Source of the DNA: an uncultured Fusobacteriaceae bacterium | GTDB taxonomy: Bacteria; Fusobacteriota; Fusobacteriia; Fusobacteriales; Fusobacteriaceae | DNA length: 21,782 bases | Direction of reading: 5' to 3' | NCBI GenBank assembly: GCA_947072715.1 | Contig: CAMTJB010000001.1 | Coordinates: 1-21,782 of the forward strand | Shown: positions 7,643 through 15,345 of the stretch, piece after piece | Layout of the letters: each line of letters begins with the position of its first letter | Position numbering within the stretch: position 1 is the stretch's first letter | Notes under the pieces: generated by a model | What the model was told of the DNA's origin: nothing | Database searches by the model: none | What the model saw: the letters and a program-made list of their open reading frames with translations, nothing else | Position numbers and translations under genes: made by a program

Positions 7643-8968
7643 ATGGATGAGAAAAAAAGAGATAACTGGGGTTCCAGCGTAGGTTTTATATTAGCTGCTG
7701 CAGGCTCAGCAATAGGATTGGGTAATTTATGGAAATTTCCATATTTAGTTGGTAAAAATGGTGGAGGAGCTTTTGTCTTAGTTTATTTAATATTGTTATT
7801 AGTCGTAGGTTTTTCTATAACTCTTGCTGAAATAGCTGTGGGAAGAAAGGGTAAATCTGATGCTTATGGAGCATATGAGAATATAAAGAAAGGATGGGGA
7901 GGAGCAGGTTTTTTAGGAATACTTACTTCTTTTCTAATTTCTTCTTATTATTTTGTAATTGTTGGTTGGGTATTAAAATATTTAGTTCAATTTGCTTTGG
8001 TAGGAATTCCACATGATTCAGGACAATTTTTTCAAGGCTTTATATCTTCAGGGGCTGAATCTATTGGTTATAGTGTAGTTGGTCTTATAATTGCAGGAGT
8101 CATAGTTATAAAAGGAGTTTCTTCTGGAATAGAAAAAGCAAGTAAAATTATGATGCCTTTACTATTTATACTTATGGTTATTGTTGCTATAAGAGCCGTT
8201 ACTCTTCCAGGAGCTATGAAAGGTGTAGAATTCTTTTTGAAACCTAATTTTTCAAAAATAACAGGTTCGGTAGTCTTAGCAGCATTGGGACAAGTGTTTT
8301 TTTCACTTAGTTTAGGTATGGGGATTATGATAACTTATGGAAGTTATTTACCTAAAGATTCAAATTTAATAAAAAGTTCATGTATGATACCAATTTTAGA
8401 TACATTTATTGCATTGTTAGCTGGTTTTATTGTTTTACCTGCAGTTTTTGCTTTTGGATTTGAACCAACAGCTGGTCCTGGTTTGATTTTTATAACTTTA
8501 CCTAAGGTATTTGAAGCTATGGTATTTGGAAGATTTTTTGGTTTTATTTTCTTTTTATTGGTTTTCTTTGCAGCTACCACAACAACAATTTCACTTTTAG
8601 AAGTTTCCATATCTTTTGTAATTGATCAATTTAAAATAAAAAGACAGTATGCAACAGTAGGAATTATGGGTATTTTGGCAATTGTTTTTATTCCAAACGC
8701 TCTATCTTTCAGTACTTTAGAAAATGTAAAAATTTTCTTCGGATTAAATTTCTTTGATTTTTTGGGATATATGACAGATAACTTATTTTTACCAATAGGA
8801 GGATTATTACTTTGTATTTTTGTTGGTTATGTTTGGAAAAAAGATGATGTTATAAAAGAAATAACAAGTGAAGGAAAAGTAAAGTTTTCATTGTTAGATA
8901 TTTGGTTTTTTGGAATTAGATATATCGCACCAATTATATTAGTTATCATTTTATTACAAGCTACTTGA
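7643..8968 (+). CDS. Sodium-coupled NSS/SNF-family amino-acid transporter (Tyt1-like)
   Basis: 441-residue Na+-dependent symporter of the neurotransmitter:sodium symporter family, which imports amino acids. The first membrane segment carries the hallmark GSAIGLGNLWKFPY (21-34), whose unwound part forms the Na+ and substrate sites, followed by GKNGGGAF. It has about eleven or twelve hydrophobic segments, ending hydrophobic close to the C-terminus. Its size matches the roughly 440-residue, eleven-segment tyrosine transporter Tyt1 described from Fusobacterium nucleatum, so an aromatic amino acid is a reasonable but unproven substrate. The position normally held by arginine in the gate (WRFPY) is lysine here (Lys31). 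It is a single-gene unit with its own promoter and terminator. Confidence 0.93.
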   Translation: MDEKKRDNWGSSVGFILAAAGSAIGLGNLWKFPYLVGKNGGGAFVLVYLILLLVVGFSITLAEIAVGRKGKSDAYGAYENIKKGWGGAGFLGILTSFLISSYYFVIVGWVLKYLVQFALVGIPHDSGQFFQGFISSGAESIGYSVVGLIIAGVIVIKGVSSGIEKASKIMMPLLFILMVIVAIRAVTLPGAMKGVEFFLKPNFSKITGSVVLAALGQVFFSLSLGMGIMITYGSYLPKDSNLIKSSCMIPILDTFIALLAGFIVLPAVFAFGFEPTAGPGLIFITLPKVFEAMVFGRFFGFIFFLLVFFAATTTTISLLEVSISFVIDQFKIKRQYATVGIMGILAIVFIPNALSFSTLENVKIFFGLNFFDFLGYMTDNLFLPIGGLLLCIFVGYVWKKDDVIKEITSEGKVKFSLLDIWFFGIRYIAPIILVIILLQAT

Positions 8969-9002
8969 GTTTTAAAAATATAAATATTATTATAGAAAGA
9001 TG

Positions 9003-9051
9003 AAATCCATAAAATAAATTCTTCGTAAATAAGAGTTTATATTATGGATTT
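9003..9051 (+). terminator. Terminator of the NSS transporter gene
   Basis: A 21-pair stem with one mismatch and one G-U pair, 9003-9023 with 9031-9051, and loop CGTAAAT. It is followed by a T-rich tract running to about 9061. It is one of the strongest rho-independent terminators in the window. Confidence 0.88.
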
Positions 9052-9135
9052 TTATTTTTTTACATTATATTTATTACAAAAGAGTAGACATTTCAAAATA
9101 AAAGTTATATACTTTTAGGGAATAAAAATATATAA

Positions 9136-9162
9136 TTTTGCAATAAAATAACATATTATAAT
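9136..9162 (+). promoter_or_regulatory. Possible promoter of the flavodiiron gene
   Basis: A clear TATAAT stands at 9157-9162, 35 bp before the ATG. The only -35-like sequence, TTTTGC at 9136-9141, has a 15-bp spacer and is poor, so this may be an activator-dependent or weak promoter. The rest of the gap from 9062 to 9196 is A/T-rich with nothing else recognisable. Confidence 0.4.
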
Positions 9163-9196
9163 AAATTTATAAACTAAATTTATTAATGGAGGAATT

Positions 9197-11791
9197 ATGG
9201 AAATTTTAGAATTAAAAAAAGATATTTATTGGTTAGGAAGTTTAGATCCAAATTTAAAAGTATTTGATATTATAATGGAGACTGAATTTGGAACAACATA
9301 TAATTCTTATTTGGTAAAAGGTAGTGAAAAAATAGCAATATTTGAAACCGTTAAAGAAAAATGTTTTGATGAATATTTAAAAAAATTAGAAAGCATAATG
9401 GATGTAACTCAACTTGATTATATAGTAGTAAATCACACTGAACCAGATCATGCGGGTTCTATATCGAAATTACTTAAATATGCACCACAAGCTAAAATAG
9501 TAGCTTCAGAAAGAGCCGTAGAATTTTTAAAAGATATTATGAATGAGGAGTTTGAATATATAATAGTAGATTCTAATAGCGAGCTTTCTTTAGGGGATAA
9601 AACACTACAATTTTATTCTGTTCCTTTTTTACATTGGCCAGATACAATTTATACATATATAAAAGAAGAAAAACTTTTAATCACTTGTGATTCCTTTGGT
9701 TCTCATTACAGTTTTGATGAAATTCTTTATTCTAAAATTTCTGAAGAGAAGATGAAAGATTATAATAAAGCTTTAAGATATTATTACATGGCAATTTTTA
9801 GTCCATTTAAACCTTATGTAATTGAAGCATTGGATAAAATAAAAGATATTTATAGTGATATAGAAATGGTTCTTCCAGGACATGGTCCTGTTCTTGATAA
9901 AAATCCTCAAAAAATTATGGAGATTTATAGAGAATGGTCAAAACCAGTTGAAAATAATAATAAAAATATGATTGTAATACCCTATGTTGCAGCTTATGGT
10001 TATACAGAAGAGTTGGCACTTGAAATAGAAAAGGGAATAAAACAATATTCAGAAGATATAGAAGTTGTTAAATTCAATATAAATATTGCTAATTTTGGAG
10101 CATTAAAATTTGAAATATTAAGATATATGAGTACAGCTACAGGAATTTTATTTGGAACATCAACTATAAATGGAGATGCAATATCTCTTATATCAGAGTT
10201 AGCTATGAGTATGGACCCTATTAGTTATGCAGGAAGATATGCTTCTTCATTTGGATCATATGGATGGAGTGGTGAAGGTGTAGACAATATTATAGATAGA
10301 CTGGATCAGCTTAGAATGAATGTTTTAGATGGTTATAAAATAAAGTTTAAGCCTAATGAAGAAAAATTAAATGGAGCTTTTGAATTTGGTTATACATTTG
10401 CTAAACAGATGGTTGAAAAGTTATCTCCTACTAGAATTAATCATAAATATGATGAATTTGAAAATGAAGAAGGTTTTAAATACTGGAAATGTACAGTCTG
10501 TGGTGAAATTTATGAAGGGTTATTACCACCAAATATATGTCCAGCTTGTGGGGTAGGAAGAGAGTATTTCATAGGTGTAGAGAAAGAAAATTATAATTTA
10601 TCAAATTCTAAGGAAACAATAATAATAATAGGTGGTGGAGTAGCAGGATTAACAGCTGCAGAGTCAGCAAGAAAAAGGTCTATAACTGCTAAAATTTCAA
10701 TTATAGAAGCAGAAAAATCTTTACCTTATTATAGAACAATGCTATCTGATTATTTATATAAAACAATGACAGATAAAGAACTATACTTAAAACCATTATC
10801 TTGGTTTGAAGAAAATAACATAAATCTATATATTGGAACAGGAGTTCAATCTATAGATTTTGAAAATAAGATAGTACATATGTTAGATGGAGAAGAGCTT
10901 ATTTATGATAAATTAATTTTAGCCAATGGAGCTAGTTGTAATAATCCTAAAGTTAAGAATTCTAATCTAGGTGGAATTTTTACAATGAGAAGTAAACATG
11001 ATGCAGAAGCTATAAAAGAATATGCTAAAAATTGTAAAAGTGCAGTTATCGTAGGAGGTGGAGTTCTAGGATTAGAATCTGCTTGTGCAATGAAAGAATT
11101 AGGATTAGAGGTTACCATAGTAGAGATGATGCAAAGATTTTTACCTAGACAATTAGATAAATGTGGGTCTAGAATGCTAGAAAATAATATGTTATCACAG
11201 GGTTATAAGCTTTATAAGAATACAATTGTTATGTCTTATGAAGGTGAACACTGTGTAAATAAAGTTATTTTGGATAAAGAAAGAGAAGTTAAGTGTGAGT
11301 TAGTGATTATAAGTGCAGGAATAACACCAAATAAGATTCTTTTTGAAAATAAAGGAATGAATATGAATAGAGGTGTAGTTGTAAATGAAAACATGGAAAC
11401 TTCAATTTCAGGTGTTTATGCTTGTGGAGATATAGCTGAATATAATGGAAAAGTTATGGGTCTTTGGGATGTTTCTTTAGAACAAGGAAAAGTTGCTGGC
11501 GCTAATGCTGTTGGAGATTTAATTATCTATGAAGAAAAAATTCAACCTTTAATCTTTGAAGGGATGGGAACAAATATTGTCTCTCTTGGTAATGTAAATG
11601 ATGAGATTGAAGAAGGAGATATATTAGAAGATATAAATGTTTCTACTTGTGACTATAAAAAGTTATATTTTAAATCTGGATTATTAGAGGGTGGAATTTT
11701 AATGGGTGATACCTCTAAAGGTGGAGTACTAATAAAAGGAATAAGAACTGGTATGCAGAAAAAAGATATATTGAAAAAAATATATGGTTAG
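9197..11791 (+). CDS. Multidomain flavodiiron protein: FDP core, short-spaced rubredoxin and NADH:rubredoxin oxidoreductase
   Basis: An 864-residue cytoplasmic fusion that should take electrons from NADH to FAD, rubredoxin iron, FMN and a diiron site, reducing O2 (or H2O2/NO) without partners. Residues 1-250 are the beta-lactamase-like diiron domain with every expected ligand: His80, Glu82, Asp84 (HTEPDH), His146, Asp165 and His229. Residues 255-405 are the flavodoxin domain (YVAAYGYTEE as the FMN loop). Residues 430-455 hold the rubredoxin centre, CTVCG (Cys432, 435) and CPACG (Cys448, 451). Only 12 residues separate the cysteine pairs, against about 29 in classical rubredoxin. From about 474 the FAD/NADH reductase begins with IIIIGGGVAGL, a second GGGVLGLES nucleotide site, and VYACGD. 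This matches the class reported from Clostridioides difficile as an NADH:oxygen oxidoreductase (class F by memory). It is a single-gene unit with the ribosome site GGAGG. Confidence 0.95.
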   Translation: MEILELKKDIYWLGSLDPNLKVFDIIMETEFGTTYNSYLVKGSEKIAIFETVKEKCFDEYLKKLESIMDVTQLDYIVVNHTEPDHAGSISKLLKYAPQAKIVASERAVEFLKDIMNEEFEYIIVDSNSELSLGDKTLQFYSVPFLHWPDTIYTYIKEEKLLITCDSFGSHYSFDEILYSKISEEKMKDYNKALRYYYMAIFSPFKPYVIEALDKIKDIYSDIEMVLPGHGPVLDKNPQKIMEIYREWSKPVENNNKNMIVIPYVAAYGYTEELALEIEKGIKQYSEDIEVVKFNINIANFGALKFEILRYMSTATGILFGTSTINGDAISLISELAMSMDPISYAGRYASSFGSYGWSGEGVDNIIDRLDQLRMNVLDGYKIKFKPNEEKLNGAFEFGYTFAKQMVEKLSPTRINHKYDEFENEEGFKYWKCTVCGEIYEGLLPPNICPACGVGREYFIGVEKENYNLSNSKETIIIIGGGVAGLTAAESARKRSITAKISIIEAEKSLPYYRTMLSDYLYKTMTDKELYLKPLSWFEENNINLYIGTGVQSIDFENKIVHMLDGEELIYDKLILANGASCNNPKVKNSNLGGIFTMRSKHDAEAIKEYAKNCKSAVIVGGGVLGLESACAMKELGLEVTIVEMMQRFLPRQLDKCGSRMLENNMLSQGYKLYKNTIVMSYEGEHCVNKVILDKEREVKCELVIISAGITPNKILFENKGMNMNRGVVVNENMETSISGVYACGDIAEYNGKVMGLWDVSLEQGKVAGANAVGDLIIYEEKIQPLIFEGMGTNIVSLGNVNDEIEEGDILEDINVSTCDYKKLYFKSGLLEGGILMGDTSKGGVLIKGIRTGMQKKDILKKIYG

Positions 11792-11803
11792 AAAAATATA
11801 AAT

Positions 11804-11850
11804 AAAAAAGAAGTTTCAGTTCCATAATTATGGTCTGAAACTTCTTTTTT
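11804..11850. terminator. Bidirectional terminator between convergent genes
   Basis: Perfect 16-bp stem, 11804-11819 with 11835-11850, flanked by A6 and T6, with an inner self-complementary CCATAATTATGG (11822-11833) that extends the hairpin. The symmetric A and T tracts let it end both the flavodiiron transcript and the minus-strand exonuclease transcript. Its last base is the final base of the exonuclease stop codon. Confidence 0.92.
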
Positions 11851-12845
11851 TATAATGTTTCAATAAGTAAAAGTAATTGTTCTTTTAAAGTTTTTTTTCC
11901 TAAATTATTATAAACAATTGCCTCATAAGGAGTACCATCATGAAGAATCCTTTTTTCTGTAAAAATACCAAATGAAGAAGATTCCTTACCAACAACAGTA
12001 AATTTATTTTGACTTTCTAAGAGTTTTTGATTCTTTAAAAAATTATTAAATTGAGTTGGTGTAATAGTACTGATTCCTATATTTTGTAATATTGGATTAA
12101 TTGGATTTAAAAATTGTGAAATAGTAATATTGTTAGGTGAAAAATTAACTTTAGACAAAGCTTTAGTGCAAAGTTTAAGTTTATTTCCAATATTAAGTTG
12201 ACCCTTTTCAAAACGTTCTCTTAATTCCAATTTACTTTTAATATAAGAATTATATCTTGTCTGAATATATTTCTGCTCTTTTTTATTTAAAGCTCTTTCA
12301 TTAAAAAATTTAATTAAGTTATCATTTTTAGAACGATACATATTATCTACAATATCAAAAAGAACTTCTACATCGTACATAGAGCTATGAAGATTTTCTT
12401 TATCGATAGTAATACCATAAAATGTAGCTAAATCTGAAAGCTTATTATATTTTCCAATGTTAATTTTCATAGCTTCTAAAAAAGTACAAAAAAATACTGG
12501 AGTTTCAAAAGTGACAAATTCACGATCAAAAGAAAAATTGTGTGCTACAAAATGATCGGCGTCTCCACAAAATTCTATGAAACTATCTGAATCATCTGCA
12601 TAATATTTAGGGTAGTTACACATATCTCTAAATTCAGTTATTCTTTCAGTTGTTAAGTGATTAATATCAATAGCAACTTTATTTTCAGCTTCACCAGGTG
12701 TTCTATAATAAAAACGATTAAATCTGTCTATTTCTTCAATACTATTCTCTAGAACTCTAGCTTTAATAGCGGAAAGTGAAAGTACAGAAGTACCTGTAAA
12801 ACCATTTGTTTCAAAATCAAAAATAATAATTTCTTTTTCTTGCAT
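11850..12845 (-). CDS. DnaQ-like DEDDh 3'-5' exonuclease family protein
   Basis: 331-residue protein. The N-terminal 170 residues form a DEDDh exonuclease domain: Exo I FDFETNG (Asp10, Glu12), Exo II HNFSFDREF (Asp107) and Exo III HSSMYDVEVL (His153, Asp158), all catalytic positions present. It should remove nucleotides from 3' ends of DNA or RNA with two metal ions. The remaining 160 or so residues are not a domain I recognise. They start with a charged helix (KKEQKYIQTRYNSYIKSKLE, 193-212) and end in a strand-rich part (FGIFTEKR, YEAIVYNN). It is not fused to a polymerase and too divergent to call the Pol III epsilon subunit. It is transcribed alone, with the ribosome site GAAGGGA (complement of 12852-12858). 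Confidence 0.82.
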   Translation of the reverse strand: MQEKEIIIFDFETNGFTGTSVLSLSAIKARVLENSIEEIDRFNRFYYRTPGEAENKVAIDINHLTTERITEFRDMCNYPKYYADDSDSFIEFCGDADHFVAHNFSFDREFVTFETPVFFCTFLEAMKINIGKYNKLSDLATFYGITIDKENLHSSMYDVEVLFDIVDNMYRSKNDNLIKFFNERALNKKEQKYIQTRYNSYIKSKLELRERFEKGQLNIGNKLKLCTKALSKVNFSPNNITISQFLNPINPILQNIGISTITPTQFNNFLKNQKLLESQNKFTVVGKESSSFGIFTEKRILHDGTPYEAIVYNNLGKKTLKEQLLLLIETL

Positions 12846-12911
12846 TTAAATTCCCTTCGTAACAATTTTTATTTAAATTAAATCTAATTAATTTATTTAT
12901 TCTAACATATA

Positions 12912-12940
12912 ATAATGCCATAATAAATGTAAAAAGTCAA
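12912..12940 (-). promoter_or_regulatory. Promoter of the exonuclease gene
   Basis: On the minus strand TTGACT (12940-12935), a 17-bp spacer and CATTAT (12917-12912) preceded by TGG, an extended -10. It lies 27 bp beyond the nhaC stop. No terminator is visible after nhaC, so some read-through from nhaC into this gene is possible. Confidence 0.6.
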
Positions 12941-12966
12941 CTATAACTATAAATCTATATTAAAAT

Positions 12967-14415
12967 TTATCTTTTAAGCTTGACATTAGGCTCGCTAGGA
13001 AGAGCAAATCTAGGAATATATTTATCAAAGCCGGTAATTGTTAAAATAAGCATACTAGATACAGCTATCATTGCAATAAAATTATACTTGATAATATCCA
13101 AAGCTACAAATTTATGTAATGGATAGACTGCAGAAGCAATACCAATATAAAATCCTATATATACGTGCCATGGAATAAGCTGAGATCCAAAAACACCCAT
13201 GGCATCTCCAAATGTTGCATTTCTAAGACGTAATGTATATAAATCTTCTGGAGATCCCTCTACATTTTTATCAACTAATTCTTTAAGTATAGGCCCGATA
13301 GTTACAATTTGTGCCATTTCATCAGCAAGAGCAGCATTTCCTAAGATACACATAAGTGCATTGCAAAACATTAATTGTCTAACATTTTTAACCATTTTAA
13401 CAATAAAAATTGATAATGGTTTAAAAGCATCCATAATTCTCATAATTCCACCAAATGCCCCAATCCACATCATCATAACAATTACCCATGATCCAGCAGA
13501 AGCAAAACCATTGGATATTAAAGCTAAGAAAGCTGAAGGACTTTCAACAGTTCCAGCAATAGTTCCAAAACCAAATGCACTGAATATTCCTATGAAGAGA
13601 CAAATAAAAGTAGAAAGACCACTAAAAGCTGCTATTAAAACAAGAACTAAAGGTGTTACCATATAGACAGGAACACCTGTTTTAACTTGGTTTAAAAGAG
13701 TAACTGCAGCTGGTCTCTCTTCTGCAAGCTTAGTCCAAACATCAGACGGGATTTGTTCAATGGCTGCACTAGCATTTCCAACTTGATCAGGAAGTCCCAT
13801 TGTTTGACCTGCAATATAGAAAGAAATAACTCCTAAAAGCAAAACTAACCCAGACCAAACACCTTGATGCCGAATTCTTTTAATAACTTCAACATTTTGA
13901 ATTCCAGAACTTACAACAGTGGTATCAGATATAAGTCCTATATTATCACCAAAACATGAACCACCTGCAATAGCAGCTGTGGTTAATAATATATCCCCAC
14001 CTACAATATGATTTAACCATAAAAAAATTGGAGCACAGGCAGCAAAAGTTCCCCAGCTTGTTCCAGTTGCAATGGATAGAATTGAAGTTACAATAATTCC
14101 AACCACAGCAATAGTTTTTCCTGTTATTCCAACATTTAATGAGATATTGATAATAGAAGCTCCTACACCAGTTGACATAAATGTTTCTGCCATGGCGTAT
14201 GCTACCATTAGGATAAAAAACACTACTTGCATCTCTTTAACATTTGCAACAGCTGCATCCATAATTTTCTGAAATTTTATTTTTTCTAAAATCATAGCAA
14301 CAATAGCAGCGTATATAGTAGCTAAAGGTGCAGCAAGTAAAGCATCCATTCCACTTATCATAAGACCAGCTAAGACAAATACTGGACTTAATTTAACTAA
14401 TTCAATAAAATTCAT
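12967..14415 (-). CDS. NhaC-family Na+/H+ antiporter (possible lysine-linked transporter)
   Basis: 482-residue polytopic membrane protein of the NhaC antiporter family, with ten or more hydrophobic segments. Family signatures are ATGTSWGTFAACAPIF, GGSCFGDNIGLISDTTVVSS and, in the second half, NAALADEMAQ. I start at ATG 14415 because GGGAGGATTT lies directly upstream; the reading frame stays open to 14520 but that extension covers the promoter and has no ribosome site. NhaC relatives include plain Na+/H+ antiporters and antiporters of organic acids or amino acids. Its position directly divergent from a lysine-sensing leader and the lysine operon makes import of lysine or export of a lysine product plausible, but this is inference from context. 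Confidence 0.88.
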   Translation of the reverse strand: MNFIELVKLSPVFVLAGLMISGMDALLAAPLATIYAAIVAMILEKIKFQKIMDAAVANVKEMQVVFFILMVAYAMAETFMSTGVGASIINISLNVGITGKTIAVVGIIVTSILSIATGTSWGTFAACAPIFLWLNHIVGGDILLTTAAIAGGSCFGDNIGLISDTTVVSSGIQNVEVIKRIRHQGVWSGLVLLLGVISFYIAGQTMGLPDQVGNASAAIEQIPSDVWTKLAEERPAAVTLLNQVKTGVPVYMVTPLVLVLIAAFSGLSTFICLFIGIFSAFGFGTIAGTVESPSAFLALISNGFASAGSWVIVMMMWIGAFGGIMRIMDAFKPLSIFIVKMVKNVRQLMFCNALMCILGNAALADEMAQIVTIGPILKELVDKNVEGSPEDLYTLRLRNATFGDAMGVFGSQLIPWHVYIGFYIGIASAVYPLHKFVALDIIKYNFIAMIAVSSMLILTITGFDKYIPRFALPSEPNVKLKR

Positions 14416-14435
14416 AAATCCTCCCAATATATTAG

Positions 14436-14470
14436 TTTGTATATAGTTTATAAAAATAACTATATACAAA
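14436..14470. repeat. 13-bp perfect inverted repeat at the nhaC transcript start
   Basis: 14436-14448 and 14458-14470 are perfect reverse complements around a 9-nt centre. On the minus strand the repeat begins at the last base of the -10 (14470) and runs through the predicted start site (about 14463) into the leader. It could be an operator for a repressor or a 5' stem-loop on the nhaC mRNA. All pairs but four are A-T. Confidence 0.72.
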
Positions 14471-14498
14471 TAATATACGTATTGTTCTATAAAGTCAA
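14470..14498 (-). promoter_or_regulatory. nhaC promoter
   Basis: On the minus strand TTGACT (14498-14493), an exact 17-bp spacer and TATTAT (14475-14470). The leader to the ATG is about 48 nt and contains the inverted repeat described separately. Confidence 0.75.
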
Positions 14499-14535
14499 TT
14501 ATTTTGTATTTATTTAACATTTTTATTTAATATGA

Positions 14536-14551
14536 ATTAAATATATTTAAT
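14536..14551. other. 16-bp A/T palindrome midway between the divergent nhaC and kal promoters
   Basis: ATTAAATATATTTAAT is a perfect palindrome located 37 bp from the nhaC -35 and 24 bp from the kal -35. It could be a shared operator. Because it is made only of A and T in an A/T-rich spacer, chance is a real alternative. Confidence 0.35.
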
Positions 14552-14575
14552 GAATATTTTTATTAAAGAAAAACA

Positions 14576-14604
14576 TTGACAAAACAAAGAATAAGATTTA
14601 TTAT
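14576..14604 (+). promoter_or_regulatory. Promoter of the lysine fermentation operon
   Basis: Consensus TTGACA (14576-14581), a 17-bp spacer and TATTAT (14599-14604). The predicted start is near 14611, giving a leader of about 313 nt that carries the lysine aptamer. It is the best sigma-70-type promoter in the window, which suggests strong constitutive initiation with control exerted in the leader. Confidence 0.82.
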
Positions 14605-14637
14605 TAAGTTACAAAATGTTTTATAAAAGAATATTAA

Positions 14638-14787
14638 GGATAATAGAGGTGCATTTAATGTGGTAGCTGAAGGGAAGTTTCATCTTCAGTGAAGGACATA
14701 ATTGCCGAAAGAAATTTTTTCTTGGGTTCTATAGACAATCTATAGAAACTGTCATAACTTAAAATTATGGTTATGGAGAGCTATTTA
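14638..14787 (+). promoter_or_regulatory. Lysine riboswitch aptamer (L box)
   Basis: About 150 nt with the conserved lysine-aptamer blocks in order: AGAGGTGC (14645-14652), GTAGCTGAAGG, ACATAATTGCCGAA, CTGTCATAAC and TGGAGAGCTATT. Five helices can be drawn. P1 pairs AATAG (14642-14646) with CTATT (14781-14785). P2 pairs 14667-14672 with 14684-14689 (CTGAAG/CTTCAG). P3 pairs 14709-14714 with 14718-14723, P4 14727-14734 with 14740-14747, and P5 14753-14758 with 14770-14775. The aptamer is compact compared with Bacillus lysC, with short P3 and P4. It stands directly before the lysine-degradation operon, so binding should raise, not lower, expression (inference). Confidence 0.9.
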
Positions 14788-14923
14788 TTCAAATATATTT
14801 ATGTAGGAATTAAAATATAATCCTGCTAGATATTTGAGTACATATAGAATTTCTAGGTGGGTTAATTATGTTTTACTAAATTTAGATGCTTTTTTTATTG
14901 TAATTTATTTTAGAGGAGGAAAA
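14788..14923 (+). other. Leader between lysine aptamer and kal: candidate expression platform
   Basis: Directly after P1, TCAAATAT (14789-14796) can pair perfectly with ATATTTGA (14830-14837), enclosing an inner GTAGGA/TCCTGC stem (14803-14808 with 14821-14826). This hairpin has no T-run after it. Further on, a weak stem of 14852-14858 with 14880-14886 (two G-U pairs) lies three bases before T8 (14890-14897), the only terminator-like site. The kal ribosome site AGAGGAGG is at 14912-14919. No convincing leader peptide is seen. Which structure lysine controls is not resolved. Confidence 0.5.
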
Positions 14924-15310
14924 ATGAAATCAACAATTAGATTAAGGATGAGTTCTCATGATGCACATTATGGTGGAAATCTTGTGGATGGAGCAAAAAT
15001 GTTAGCATTATTTGGTGATGTAGCAACAGAATTATTAATACAATTAGATGGAGATGAAGGATTATTTAGAGCATATGATAAAGTAGATTTTTTAGCTCCA
15101 GTTTATGCTGGAGATTATATAGAAGCGACAGGTGAGATTATAGAAATAGGGAATACTTCAAGAAAAATGAAGTTTGAAGCAAGAAAAGTAATAGTTCCTA
15201 GACCAGATATTTCAGATTCAGCAGCAGAGGTATTAGAAACACCAATAGTTGTATGTAGAGCAACTGGAACATGTGTAACTCCTAAAGATAAACAAAGATT
15301 AATAAAATAA
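14924..15310 (+). CDS. kal: 3-aminobutyryl-CoA ammonia-lyase
   Basis: 128-residue hot-dog-fold enzyme that removes ammonia from L-3-aminobutyryl-CoA to give crotonyl-CoA, the last specific step of lysine fermentation before butyrate formation. The start is ATG 14924, with AGAGGAGG directly upstream. The frame continues upstream to a TTG at 14834, but that stretch is leader RNA and not family sequence. Recognisable parts are [19 protein letters not shown] near the N-terminus, [20 protein letters not shown] in the middle, and the ARKVI and VCRATGTCV strands. It is the first gene of the operon, 35 bp before kce. Identification rests on this resemblance plus the kce/kdd context. Confidence 0.92.
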   Translation: MKSTIRLRMSSHDAHYGGNLVDGAKMLALFGDVATELLIQLDGDEGLFRAYDKVDFLAPVYAGDYIEATGEIIEIGNTSRKMKFEARKVIVPRPDISDSAAEVLETPIVVCRATGTCVTPKDKQRLIK

Positions 15311-15345
15311 AATTAATAAACTTTAATTTTAAAAGGAGATTAAAA

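Noticed and set aside
14416..14520. N-terminal extension of the NhaC protein to an ATG at 14520
   Set aside because: It would span the -35, -10 and inverted repeat, and it lacks a ribosome site. The ATG at 14415 follows GGGAGGATTT.
14834..14923. In-frame upstream extension of kal starting at TTG 14834
   Set aside because: It has no ribosome site, its sequence is leader RNA downstream of the lysine aptamer, and the ATG at 14924 has a near-perfect AGAGGAGG.
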